NCBI GenBank assembly: GCA_947305005.1
Contig: CAMZCM010000002.1
Span: 124,001 to 188,000, forward strand
From: an uncultured Prevotellaceae bacterium
Lineage (GTDB): Bacteria > Bacteroidota > Bacteroidia > Bacteroidales > Bacteroidaceae
Length of the DNA stretch: 64,000 nucleotides
Direction of reading: 5' to 3'
Shown here piece by piece: positions 22,904 through 32,139 of the stretch. The position numbers and the translations under genes are program-made. The notes below the pieces were generated by a model that saw only the letters and a list, made by a program, of their open reading frames with translations, ran no database searches and had not been told where the DNA came from. Within the stretch, counting starts at the first letter, position 1; each line of letters begins with the position of its first letter.

Positions 22904-25900
22904 TTATCGAGTTGTCTTGTCGGTGATGGCATATCTCTCTAAATATCGCTTGCAGGCACTCGGCGTTGCCCAGTCGCTGTCATAACGGCCTCCTACCAGT
23001 GACTTATGGCAGAGGACACCATCAATTTGGTGTATGACAGCAAAGCTGGAATACTGCAAGATGATATTGTTCAATGTATTACGATTTGTGGGAGTGATGT
23101 CTTTTCCTACTCCAGTACCAAAACCTGTTTCTTTCGTTTCCAAAATACAATGCATGTCACGGGTCATAATATTGGTTAAGTCACCAGTGGTCATGAGCTT
23201 GTTACCGCCCTGATCATCTCTGACTGTTAAGCGGGTCATACCACCTACTTTCTCGCGCTGGACATGTACTTTGACAAACACCATGTTCTTCGAATCATAA
23301 CTGGAGGTCTGACATTCTTTGACATCTGTCGTACTCTTATCTTCGAAGATGCTGCCATCAACAAAATGACAGCGGAGGAAATTATTGAGATAAGTAATCT
23401 TCGCTTGAAGACGCAAGGAGTCAGCACCATTTAATATATGCTTGTCGGAATCTTCGGGATCCTCGGGTAGGGAATAATAGTCCGCCTTGATGTCGTTCCA
23501 TGTGGGGAGGCCTAAAGCCTCTGCTGCTGCGATAGCTCCATCCGTTGGCACAAAGACAGTGTAGTTATAGCTGCTGAGGAACTTAACATTCTTGTCAACG
23601 GCTCCCGCTTCTGACCAGACACTGTATTTTGCCAAACCAGTCTTATCATTCTTGCTTTTAACAAGTCCGCAGGCAATAAGAATGGAATCGTTGTCCCTGA
23701 AATTTGTCAGTTCCTGAAATGCCGTACATTTCGGAGCAAAAGTCGGATCTTGATGGGTAATATAATAGATACTCTTGCTAGCAGGAATGATGGGAGCTTC
23801 ATCTAAAATCATGGTATGACCATTTGCCATCTCATTGTAGTTGTCCAACGGAACATTTAACTCCGTAGTACCAGGAGAACCTGCAGTGATACCGGCACGT
23901 TCATTCTCCAACTGGAAACCGCCTTGTACCTTGACAACACGATATTTTCCTGTAGCAGGATCCAAAGTCTTCTCCACTTTGATGGCAGAGCCGTTCTTGG
24001 CCACATAATATTCATCATCATTTTCATCCATGTGTACACCATCCGTGTGCACGATAGTATGACTTTCCAGGACATCTCTCAGACGATTCAGCAACTCATA
24101 CTCAGTAAAAGTAGCGGACTTATACTGCTTGTCCCAATTGATTAAACCCGTTTTGGGGTCGTATTCATACAACACCTTACCTGTATTAAGTGGCATATCT
24201 GATGATTCATCCAGTATTTCCATCTTAATGATACGCGGTTGTTTGCTGGTGAAACTGACGGGGTCATAGTAACGTGTCAACGCCATATCATTGGGGAGGA
24301 AGAAGGTGAACCATGAACGCATAGCCATCAGGTAGGCGAAATAGTTCATGTGCATTTTGTCATGATTGTAGTCGCTACCATTGTTAATAGCCCACTGCAT
24401 AATCTTACGTGAACCTTGTTCCAACGTATCCTTGCAGATGTTGGCAGGACCGGCTACGGATGTAAACGAAGCAGGACCATAGACCTTGTTCATCACATAG
24501 ACGACGCCGTTGTTGGCAATCAGACAGGTGTCAATCATGTCCGCATCTGCTGGCGTAAACATCTCTTCTTGAGAAGTGTAGTCACGCAATGTCTGAATCT
24601 TGCTGGGGACAGAGCCTGTAAAAGAATTGAACATGATAACGTTCAACAATTGACCCAGTGTAGTCAGGGGGATGTAGTCAATTTTTTTGTACAAAGCATC
24701 CCAGTCTCCCTCTGTGACAGGCGCATCAGGGTAGGGGGCATACGTATCTACCAACTGCCAACCAGCACCACCCTTGGAGAAGTACTGGAACAAGGCTTTA
24801 TCGTTTGGAACGAACATGGTACCCATGTCTTCGCGCGCATCTGTCGTCTCAGCGCTGAATTCGTTCCATCCTGGATCGTATTTCAAAGCCGTTCCAGGAA
24901 ATGGCAGCTTACTATCAGGAATGTTCGTCTGGGACTCTCCTCCTGCGCCACGTTGAGCGAAGTATTTCTTTGTGTAAACCATACCGTTGAATTCGGGATG
25001 CAGGTTTTTGTAGGCTTCCGTAAGTTCGGTGTTGGGCATGGGATAAGAGAAACGCTCCAGCATGTGGCTGAAAATGTTCGTCGAACCGTTAGTGCGGATG
25101 ATTTCAGCCATGTTGTTCAGTGGAACAACAACTCTTTCCACAACATTCAGGTATCCATTTTCTGCGACACCATCCTTTTCGAGAAGACGTGCGTCATACA
25201 CATGGACGTCGTCTGTCTTACGTGTCTCACCCATGACCTTTTCGAAGTCATCGTCTGTTACCATGATGTCAGAACGACCCATGTGCTCACGGGTGAAATG
25301 AACCATCATGTTGCGAGTGGCATCGGTGACAAGATAGATACCTCTTCCATTGCCGCCATCTGCTACGGGGCGATAAGGCTTCCAATAATTGGAGTCCTTA
25401 GGATTGTAGGTGTAAGGGACCTCTTCCGATGGGAGGAAGGTGACAGAGTCAATAACGTCCACATCCGTGTATCGACGCATGTATTGTCCGGGTGTCGGCG
25501 GATTCGATCCGGAACCGTCCGAAGCGGACAGATTTTCCATTACGATGGCATTGTTCAGCATGCTGGAGTGGATGAGCAGTCTTTTCTGTGCTGTTGACAG
25601 CCTGTCGTAACTGGTTGCATTGTGCCAAGGATTGCTGGCGGGCAATTTGGCGTTTCGCTGGTAGAATTGATTCCAGCTCTCATCGGATGCTGCGAAGACG
25701 GTTTTTGAACCTGTCTTGCTGAGGACTTCTTTGAGAGTACGTGCTCCTTCCGTGTTGACAGCCTTGTCTTCCAAAAGGTTGAGGTAATTGGTAAAATTAC
25801 CCCGGTTCTCCAACAACGAATAGAGATTTTCGGAAAGCCATTCCGGTTTCTCGTCATCGAGCGTGTACTCGTCTTTACAAGCCCACACAAGTCCGCAAAA

Positions 25901-25966
25901 TGCCATCACGTAAAAAATACGCGTGGCATACCTGCCGAATGTGCAAAATTGGTTTTTCATACACAT
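22904..25966 (-). CDS. Fasciclin (FAS1) domain-containing protein, multi-domain
   Basis: 1020 aa; several FAS1-like blocks (KTVFAASDESWNQFY, TMFVPNDKALFQYF, YNYTVFVPTDGAIAAAEALGLPTW). Confidence 0.82.
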   Translation of the reverse strand: MCMKNQFCTFGRYATRIFYVMAFCGLVWACKDEYTLDDEKPEWLSENLYSLLENRGNFTNYLNLLEDKAVNTEGARTLKEVLSKTGSKTVFAASDESWNQFYQRNAKLPASNPWHNATSYDRLSTAQKRLLIHSSMLNNAIVMENLSASDGSGSNPPTPGQYMRRYTDVDVIDSVTFLPSEEVPYTYNPKDSNYWKPYRPVADGGNGRGIYLVTDATRNMMVHFTREHMGRSDIMVTDDDFEKVMGETRKTDDVHVYDARLLEKDGVAENGYLNVVERVVVPLNNMAEIIRTNGSTNIFSHMLERFSYPMPNTELTEAYKNLHPEFNGMVYTKKYFAQRGAGGESQTNIPDSKLPFPGTALKYDPGWNEFSAETTDAREDMGTMFVPNDKALFQYFSKGGAGWQLVDTYAPYPDAPVTEGDWDALYKKIDYIPLTTLGQLLNVIMFNSFTGSVPSKIQTLRDYTSQEEMFTPADADMIDTCLIANNGVVYVMNKVYGPASFTSVAGPANICKDTLEQGSRKIMQWAINNGSDYNHDKMHMNYFAYLMAMRSWFTFFLPNDMALTRYYDPVSFTSKQPRIIKMEILDESSDMPLNTGKVLYEYDPKTGLINWDKQYKSATFTEYELLNRLRDVLESHTIVHTDGVHMDENDDEYYVAKNGSAIKVEKTLDPATGKYRVVKVQGGFQLENERAGITAGSPGTTELNVPLDNYNEMANGHTMILDEAPIIPASKSIYYITHQDPTFAPKCTAFQELTNFRDNDSILIACGLVKSKNDKTGLAKYSVWSEAGAVDKNVKFLSSYNYTVFVPTDGAIAAAEALGLPTWNDIKADYYSLPEDPEDSDKHILNGADSLRLQAKITYLNNFLRCHFVDGSIFEDKSTTDVKECQTSSYDSKNMVFVKVHVQREKVGGMTRLTVRDDQGGNKLMTTGDLTNIMTRDMHCILETKETGFGTGVGKDITPTNRNTLNNIILQYSSFAVIHQIDGVLCHKSLVGGRYDSDWATPSACKRYLERYAITDKTTR

Positions 25967-26066
25967 TGAATTTGAGTTTATTAATGATTTTTTCAGATTA
26001 TCGATTCGTTAGTGTTCACTGCCCCTAAAAGGGGCTCTGGCAAGTGATTTTATCACTACAAGCGTC

Positions 26067-26074
26067 CAAAATTA
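26067..26074 (-). promoter_or_regulatory. Putative -7 box TAATTTTG for the fasciclin/SusCD operon
   Basis: Matches TAnnTTTG about 100 bp upstream of the first gene. Confidence 0.45.
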
Positions 26075-26164
26075 AAGCTTTTTTTGTTCATGTGTACTTA
26101 ATTAAGGACTGAAATTTTTCAAATTAAGATTTTTTAAACTTTTGGTCATATATGAACGTTAACA

Positions 26165-26196
26165 ATAGAGGGCTGCCTGGCAGGGCAACCCTCTAT
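26165..26196. terminator. Hairpin between the GH43-like gene and the fasciclin/SusCD operon
   Basis: atagagggctgcc tggca gggcaaccctctat near-perfect stem; weak T-run. Confidence 0.65.
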
Positions 26197-26225
26197 GAAA
26201 AAGATGTCAAAAAAGACGTGGATGA

Positions 26226-27206
26226 TCAGTCGTTGGGGAAGGCTTTTTTCAATCGCTTCAGTTCTTTTGCGGTGATGGCGATGACGGTTCCGTGACGTGG
26301 CGTGAAAGCACCTTCAGTCTTGGTATCCTGTACTTGTTTGAAGGTCCTCAAATCTGTACTCTTACAGAATTGATAATGGCCGCTGGTATAACAGTCGTAC
26401 ATGAGCACCCATGTGCCATCATGGAGACGGAAGACGCCAGATCCTTCCACCTGCTTATTGGTGTCTTGGCACCATCCAGGTTGTAACTCCCAAGTGTTTC
26501 CGTTGTAAAAATCTTTCGCAATAAATTGTTTGATGCCTTTTTGCTGTCCTCCCTCTGTCTTGAAGAAGATGTGGAGGAGTCCTTCATCATCTCGTACGAT
26601 GTCTGTGTCGATGCTGGCGGAACGCATGTCGAAGAGCAGCTGAGGCTCACCTTCCAGGTCGCTGAAGTCTTTGTTGGCATACGCCCAATAGACACGGTCG
26701 TAAGGGCAGGAACCGTCATCCGTGAGGATGGAGAAATAGACGATATATTTCCCCGTACGCTCGTCATAAATAGTCTGAGGAGCCCATACGCGAGTGACAT
26801 GCTCGAACATGGTACCTTTGTAACGCTCAGGGAAATGTACTGTGTGGTGCTGCCAGTGGACAAGGTCTTTGGAGCGCATCAATACCATGCCTCGGTTGCT
26901 GCTCCAACCGAGGCTGGATTTCATATCCGTTACGACCATATAGAACCAGCCGCATTTACCGCGCAGGATGTGTGGGTCGCGGACACAGCCGGTACGGGCG
27001 ATGTCCTTAGATTCAATGATGGGATCGCCGTTGTTCAATGGCGTGTAATTCCATCCGTCTTCGGAGATGGCATAGCATATCTGCTCTTTCTCTGGGGCAT
27101 TACCTGTGAAATAGGTGAAGAGATACGCAGTGGTTTTGATTTTGGCATTGAGGGGTGTAAGGGTCGCAAATGCCAATGCGAACCAGAGGCTTTTTGGGAA
27201 GTTCAT
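26226..27206 (-). CDS. Glycoside hydrolase family 43-like secreted protein
   Basis: 326 aa; signal peptide; VRDPHILRGKCGWFYMVVTD, RVWAPQTIYDERTGKYIVYFS five-bladed propeller signatures. Confidence 0.8.
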   Translation of the reverse strand: MNFPKSLWFALAFATLTPLNAKIKTTAYLFTYFTGNAPEKEQICYAISEDGWNYTPLNNGDPIIESKDIARTGCVRDPHILRGKCGWFYMVVTDMKSSLGWSSNRGMVLMRSKDLVHWQHHTVHFPERYKGTMFEHVTRVWAPQTIYDERTGKYIVYFSILTDDGSCPYDRVYWAYANKDFSDLEGEPQLLFDMRSASIDTDIVRDDEGLLHIFFKTEGGQQKGIKQFIAKDFYNGNTWELQPGWCQDTNKQVEGSGVFRLHDGTWVLMYDCYTSGHYQFCKSTDLRTFKQVQDTKTEGAFTPRHGTVIAITAKELKRLKKAFPND

Positions 27207-27217
27207 TGTTCGGAGAT

Positions 27218-28117
27218 TTAGTTGTATTGTAAAATTGTTTCAATGATTTTGTCGGTGGATTTCGGTAGGTCAATCCAATGGATGTCAGGATCGTGTGAGA
27301 ACCATGTCATCTGCTTCTTGGCATAGACTCGTGTATTCTTTTTCAAACGCTCAAGGGCGAACGGAAGAGTCCAGTTACCGTCTATGACTTGGAACATTTC
27401 TTTGTAACCGACGGTGTTGAGCGCATTCTCGTGTCGGTAGGGAAGAAGGGCTCGGGCCTCATTGAGGAGTCCGTCATGTATCATCTGATCCACACGCTGA
27501 TTGATGCGATTGAAGAGATCTGTCCGCTCACGACGTAGGCCGAATTTACAAATACGGAAAGGCCTTTCCTTTTTTGTGGCTGTTCGGAAACTGGTGAAGG
27601 TGCGTCCGGTTTGGTAACAGATCTCCAGGGCATGGAGGATGCGTTGTGTATTCTTAAGATCAGCCTGCGCGTAGTATTCGGGGTCCAGGAGGCGTAGTTC
27701 GGCTTTCAGGGGATCGAGTCCTTCCGTTGCTAATCGTTGACGCAGATGATCACGCGTCTCAGGTTCGATGGTAGGGATATCGTCGATGCCTTTGCAGACG
27801 GCATCAATATACATCATGGAGCCGCCGCTCATGAGGAGGGTATCGTGGGTCTTGAAGAGTTGCTCAGTGAGCTGCAGGACATCAGCCTCATAACGGGCGG
27901 CGCTGTAGTAATCCGTCACAGACAAGGAACCGACGAAATAATGCTGGACACGTGCGAGTTGGTCGGGCGTTGGCGCAGCCGTTCCGATGGGTAGTTCGCG
28001 GTATAGTTGTCGGCTGTCGGCGTTGATGATAGGGGTGCCAAGCTGTTCGGCGAGTTGGAGGGCCAACTCTGTCTTGCCTACGGCAGTGGGGCCTATAAGG
28101 ACGAGAAGCGTCTTCAT
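27218..28117 (-). CDS. miaA: tRNA dimethylallyltransferase
   Basis: 299 aa; [52 protein letters not shown]. Confidence 0.96.
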   Translation of the reverse strand: MKTLLVLIGPTAVGKTELALQLAEQLGTPIINADSRQLYRELPIGTAAPTPDQLARVQHYFVGSLSVTDYYSAARYEADVLQLTEQLFKTHDTLLMSGGSMMYIDAVCKGIDDIPTIEPETRDHLRQRLATEGLDPLKAELRLLDPEYYAQADLKNTQRILHALEICYQTGRTFTSFRTATKKERPFRICKFGLRRERTDLFNRINQRVDQMIHDGLLNEARALLPYRHENALNTVGYKEMFQVIDGNWTLPFALERLKKNTRVYAKKQMTWFSHDPDIHWIDLPKSTDKIIETILQYN

Positions 28118-28737
28118 CCTTCCGTGAAGTCGAACCCTTCGAGGTCGATTTCCTCGATGTCAAAGAGGTCGTCGTCAGTGGGCTCAAGGTAGTCATCGTC
28201 GTCACCCTCGGGAGAACCCTCGGGAACCGTAACAAAAGAACCCTCGGGAACCGTAACAAAAGAACCCTCGGGGGACGTAACAGGAGAGCCGCCGGGAACG
28301 GGACGGTTGCCCTTTTGGAGAAGGGTAGCGGAATCAATGGAGGGTGAAACGGGATTCAGGGAGGGGGCAACACCATGGCTGCGGCGACAGATGGGGGTGT
28401 CGATGTGCTTGCCGTATGAGATGCTTGACACTTCAAGAAGGAGGCCACGGTCTTCATCAGGGTCGAAGATGTATTGTAGTCGCTGGCCCTCATCTTCAAG
28501 GAAATCCCCAAGCTCAACCTCGTCCATCGTGTCGTCTTCATATCCGCTTTCCGGAATCGTACGGTCGCGATGCCATCGGTCATCGCAGACATAGAATGTC
28601 GCAGGCTTGAACGAGCCCCAACCACAAGTCTGACGGATGAGGTCGTGGAGGTCGGCAAAAGTAGAATCGGACTCAATCTGGAGCTCGATAGCGAAGTCTT
28701 CTACCTCGGGGCTGACAGCGGTGATGGTGTATAGCAT
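28114..28737 (-). CDS. Plasmid pRiA4b ORF-3-like protein with repeat-encoded C-terminal insert
   Basis: 207 aa; ORF-3-like N-term ([29 protein letters not shown]); VPEGSFVT repeats; acidic C-term; overlaps the miaA start by 4 nt. Confidence 0.75.
   Translation of the reverse strand: MLYTITAVSPEVEDFAIELQIESDSTFADLHDLIRQTCGWGSFKPATFYVCDDRWHRDRTIPESGYEDDTMDEVELGDFLEDEGQRLQYIFDPDEDRGLLLEVSSISYGKHIDTPICRRSHGVAPSLNPVSPSIDSATLLQKGNRPVPGGSPVTSPEGSFVTVPEGSFVTVPEGSPEGDDDDYLEPTDDDLFDIEEIDLEGFDFTEG
28205..28310. repeat. 24-bp minisatellite, copy in the pRiA4b ORF-3-like gene
   Basis: gaaccctcgggaaccgtaacaaaa units plus degenerate units; encodes VPEGSFVT on minus strand. Confidence 0.93.
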
Positions 28738-28738
28738 A

Positions 28739-29515
28739 TCAATGAATGAATCCGCGTTGTTTGGTGTCCTCTATGAAATCGAGGATATACTGGATTTCAG
28801 GAGTAGCGGGGAGCTCTTGACGGATGGTCTCCAATGCCTCTGCCTGAGTCATGCCGCCTTGGTAGATGATGCGGTATGCCTCATGGATGGTGTTAATGAC
28901 TTCACGATCAAAGCCACGACGTCGTAGTCCAACAATATTCAATCCGTAGTAAGAAGCAGGGTGGCGGGCGCAGATAGTGTACGGAAGGACACTCTGTGGA
29001 ACCCCTGTACCTCCGCTAATCATGGTGTAGCCGCCAATGCGGCAGAATTGGTGCACCAGAACGCAAGCAGAGAGAATCGCATGGTCGTCAACCGTTACCT
29101 CTCCCGCGAGCTTGGAACAGTTGCCAATGATGATGTCGTTGCCGATAATGTCATCGTGGGCGATGTGACAACCTTCCATCAGGAGGTTCCCGTTTCCAAC
29201 GACTGTCTTACCCTTGGCTGCAGTGCCTCGGTTGATGGTGACGTTCTCGCGGATCTTATTATTGTCACCGATAATAGCCAGCGTCTCTTCTCCCTTGAAT
29301 TTCAAATCTTGGGGGATGGCGCCAATAACAGCACCTGGAAAAAAGATATTGCCGTTGCCAATGCGTGAACCATACAGGATGGTGACATTGTTCATTAGCG
29401 TGTTATTATCGCCAATCTCAACGTTCTTGTCAATGTAACAGAACGGACCAATTTCCACGTTGTTGCCAATCTTGGCTTCGGGGTCAATATATGCTAAAGG
29501 ACTGATTTTACTCAT
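28739..29515 (-). CDS. lpxA: UDP-N-acetylglucosamine acyltransferase
   Basis: 258 aa left-handed beta-helix hexapeptide repeats; LpxA-like C-term; next to lpxC/fabZ and lpxD. Confidence 0.95.
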   Translation of the reverse strand: MSKISPLAYIDPEAKIGNNVEIGPFCYIDKNVEIGDNNTLMNNVTILYGSRIGNGNIFFPGAVIGAIPQDLKFKGEETLAIIGDNNKIRENVTINRGTAAKGKTVVGNGNLLMEGCHIAHDDIIGNDIIIGNCSKLAGEVTVDDHAILSACVLVHQFCRIGGYTMISGGTGVPQSVLPYTICARHPASYYGLNIVGLRRRGFDREVINTIHEAYRIIYQGGMTQAEALETIRQELPATPEIQYILDFIEDTKQRGFIH

Positions 29516-29527
29516 TGTAAAAAACTT

Positions 29528-30928
29528 TCAACTCTCAATTTCAACTTTATTGTCAATCACCTGTGCAGTGAGGCTGGCTTCTGCGACGACGTTTTCGCCG
29601 ACGAAGGCATAGCCGTGCATCTGCGCGATACTATGTCGGAAGGGGGCGGTAAAGGTGGCCTTGAAAAGCAAGGTATCACCTGGAACTACTTTTTGCGTGA
29701 ACTTGACATTGTCAATGCGCAGGAAATAGGTGCTGTAGTCCTCGGGGTGTTCCAGGTTGTTGAGAACCAAAAGACCACCGGTCTGGGCGAGGGCTTCAAT
29801 GAGCAAAACACCGGGCATGACGGGCTCGCTGGGGAAATGGCCTTGGAAGAAGGGCTCGTTGCCAGACACGTTCTTGACGGCAACAATACTATTAGCATCC
29901 ATCTCGATGGCCTTATCGACTAAAAGCATCGGGTAGCGGTGGGGGAGAAGCTGTCTGATGCGTTTGATATCCATTAGCGGCGCTTTGTTGGGGTCGTAGA
30001 AAGGAGCCTGTATCTTATGTGTACGAATCTCCTTGCGCATCAATCGCGCGAATTTATTATTAATGGTGTGGCCTGGACGTGTAGCAATGATACGTCCCTT
30101 GATGGGCTTGCCGATGAGTGCCATGTCACCAATAATATCAAGGAGTTTGTGACGGGCTGGTTCGTTTTCCCATTGTAGAGGCTTTGTTTGTAGGAATCCC
30201 AGTTCGGTTGCATCATGGTAAGCAGCGCCGATACGATCAGCCAATTCGTTGAGCTCTTCTTGCGTCTTCTGGTTCTCGTAAATCACAATGGCATTGTCCA
30301 AGTCTCCGCCTTTGATAAGACCAGCTTCAAGCATCATCTCAACTTCCCTCACAAAACAGAACGTGCGTGCGGGTGCGATTTCCTTTTCAAAATTGGCCAT
30401 GTCATCCAATGTGGCAAACTGACTGCTGAGCACCTTACTTTGGAAGGCAATCATAGCCGTGATGCTAAACTGCTCATCGGGTAGGATGGTGATAATGCTG
30501 CCCGTCTTGTCATCGCGCACTTCAATCTTCTTGTGGACAACATAATAATCCTTGGGAGCATTCTGCTCAACAACACCGACGTGGCGGATGTTCTCCACAT
30601 AGATTTCAGCGGAACCGTCCAAAATGGGAACTTCAGGACCGTTAACCTGCAGCAGGCAGTTGTCAACGCCTAAGGCATAGAGTGCTGCTAACGCATGTTC
30701 TACGGTACTGCAACGGACATCGCCTTTGGCAAGAACGGTGCCTCGAGTCGTTTCAATGACATTCTCAGCTACCGCATCAATAATGGGCTCGCCGGGAAGG
30801 TCTATACGCTGAATCTTATAACCGTAATTCTCAGGGGCTGGGTTGAAGGTCACAATCAAGTTCAGACCTGTGTGTAGCCCTTTTCCATGCAGTGTAAAAC
30901 TGCCACCTAAAGTGTTTTGTTTTAACAC
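29528..30928 (-). CDS. lpxC/fabZ: Bifunctional UDP-3-O-acyl-N-acetylglucosamine deacetylase / 3-hydroxyacyl-ACP dehydratase
   Basis: 466 aa; LpxC N-term (STVEHALAALYALGVDNCLLQVNGPEVPILDGSA) fused to FabZ (LLPHRYPMLLVDKAIEMD, GHFPSEPVMPGVLLIEALAQ). Confidence 0.97.
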   Translation of the reverse strand: MLKQNTLGGSFTLHGKGLHTGLNLIVTFNPAPENYGYKIQRIDLPGEPIIDAVAENVIETTRGTVLAKGDVRCSTVEHALAALYALGVDNCLLQVNGPEVPILDGSAEIYVENIRHVGVVEQNAPKDYYVVHKKIEVRDDKTGSIITILPDEQFSITAMIAFQSKVLSSQFATLDDMANFEKEIAPARTFCFVREVEMMLEAGLIKGGDLDNAIVIYENQKTQEELNELADRIGAAYHDATELGFLQTKPLQWENEPARHKLLDIIGDMALIGKPIKGRIIATRPGHTINNKFARLMRKEIRTHKIQAPFYDPNKAPLMDIKRIRQLLPHRYPMLLVDKAIEMDANSIVAVKNVSGNEPFFQGHFPSEPVMPGVLLIEALAQTGGLLVLNNLEHPEDYSTYFLRIDNVKFTQKVVPGDTLLFKATFTAPFRHSIAQMHGYAFVGENVVAEASLTAQVIDNKVEIES

Positions 30929-30954
30929 GATATATTTTTTTACAGATTTATCTA

Positions 30955-31998
30955 TTAACTCTCAACTTTCAACTTCAAGCTCTCCATTTCTTTCTGAAGC
31001 TGGCGGAGCTGGACGGCCATGTCGGGAAGGCTCTTGAGGGCAATGTATGAGCGAGAGCAGGCCTTGGCATCGTATGCGGGATAACCCATGATGGTCTGTC
31101 CGGGTTTGCGGATGGAGCCGGTGATGCCTGCCTGCGCAGCGGCAATGGTGTGGTCGGGAATGGTGAGGTGCCCGGCGACACCCACTTGTCCTGTCATGAT
31201 GCACCACTCGCCGAGGGTGGAGGAACCTGCGATGCCCACTTGCCCGCAAAGTATGGTGTGGGCTCCGATTTCGGAGTTGTGACCAATCTGTACGAGGTTG
31301 TCAATCTTCACGTCCTGGTGGATGGTAGTGGCTCCCATGACGGCGCGATCAATACAACTGTTGGCGCCAATCTCTACGTCGTCCTCAATCACAACGATGC
31401 CAATCTGAGGAATCTTTTCGTTTTTACCGTCGCTGGGCTGGAAGCCGAAGCCATCGGCGCCGATTACCGCGCCAGCATGGAGGATACAGCGGTTGCCAAT
31501 GACGCAGTCGTGATAGATGGTCACATTGGGGTAGAAGATGCAATCGTTGCCGACAGACGCGCCTGCACTTACTGTTGAATGGGCATGGATCTGGGTCTTG
31601 TCGCCGATAATGACATTGTCTTCAATAATGACGTAGGGACCGATATAAACATCCTTGCCAACCTTTGCTGTTTTAGCCACAATGGCTGTCGGATCAATGC
31701 CCATGCGCTTGGGTTTCATACTCTCAACAAGCGCCATTAGGCGAGCTACAGCCAGACGCGGGTCTTCAACACGTACTAAAGTCGCCTTGACAGGCTGTGC
31801 AGGTTGAAAAGAATTGGGAACCAAGACCACGGAAGAGTTGGTCTGATATACGTATGGCTCGAATTTCGGATCGTAGTAGAAGGAGAGGGCTCCTTCCATG
31901 CCTTCTTCAATTTTGGCAAAGGTGCTGACTTTCGTTGTCGCGTTGCCTTCTACCGTTCCATGAAGGTATTCAGCGATTTGTAATGCAGTGAATTCCAT
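30955..31998 (-). CDS. lpxD: UDP-3-O-(3-hydroxymyristoyl)glucosamine N-acyltransferase
   Basis: 347 aa; LpxD N-term domain and hexapeptide repeats (GADGFGFQPSDGKNEKIPQIG). Confidence 0.96.
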   Translation of the reverse strand: MEFTALQIAEYLHGTVEGNATTKVSTFAKIEEGMEGALSFYYDPKFEPYVYQTNSSVVLVPNSFQPAQPVKATLVRVEDPRLAVARLMALVESMKPKRMGIDPTAIVAKTAKVGKDVYIGPYVIIEDNVIIGDKTQIHAHSTVSAGASVGNDCIFYPNVTIYHDCVIGNRCILHAGAVIGADGFGFQPSDGKNEKIPQIGIVVIEDDVEIGANSCIDRAVMGATTIHQDVKIDNLVQIGHNSEIGAHTILCGQVGIAGSSTLGEWCIMTGQVGVAGHLTIPDHTIAAAQAGITGSIRKPGQTIMGYPAYDAKACSRSYIALKSLPDMAVQLRQLQKEMESLKLKVES

Positions 31999-32031
31999 TC
32001 AAATTGTTAATATTGTATATTTTTTCGGTGC

Positions 32032-32039
32032 AAAGATAT
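32032..32039 (-). promoter_or_regulatory. -7 box TATCTTTG upstream of lpxD
   Basis: caaagata on plus strand; Bacteroidetes consensus. Confidence 0.65.
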
Positions 32040-32139
32040 AAATAATATAGTATAAACGCTAATATTTGTGAAGATATTTTGTTAAATCTTGTCGTTTTTT
32101 CTGTTTTTCCTCCTTTTAAATAGAGAAAAAGGCCACTTT

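Noticed and set aside
24416-25597. 393 aa plus-strand ORF
   Set aside because: Antisense to the FAS1 gene; composition and lack of motifs indicate a shadow ORF
28307-28610. Plus-strand ORFs of 88-95 aa
   Set aside because: Antisense to the pRiA4b ORF-3-like gene; no start context or domain
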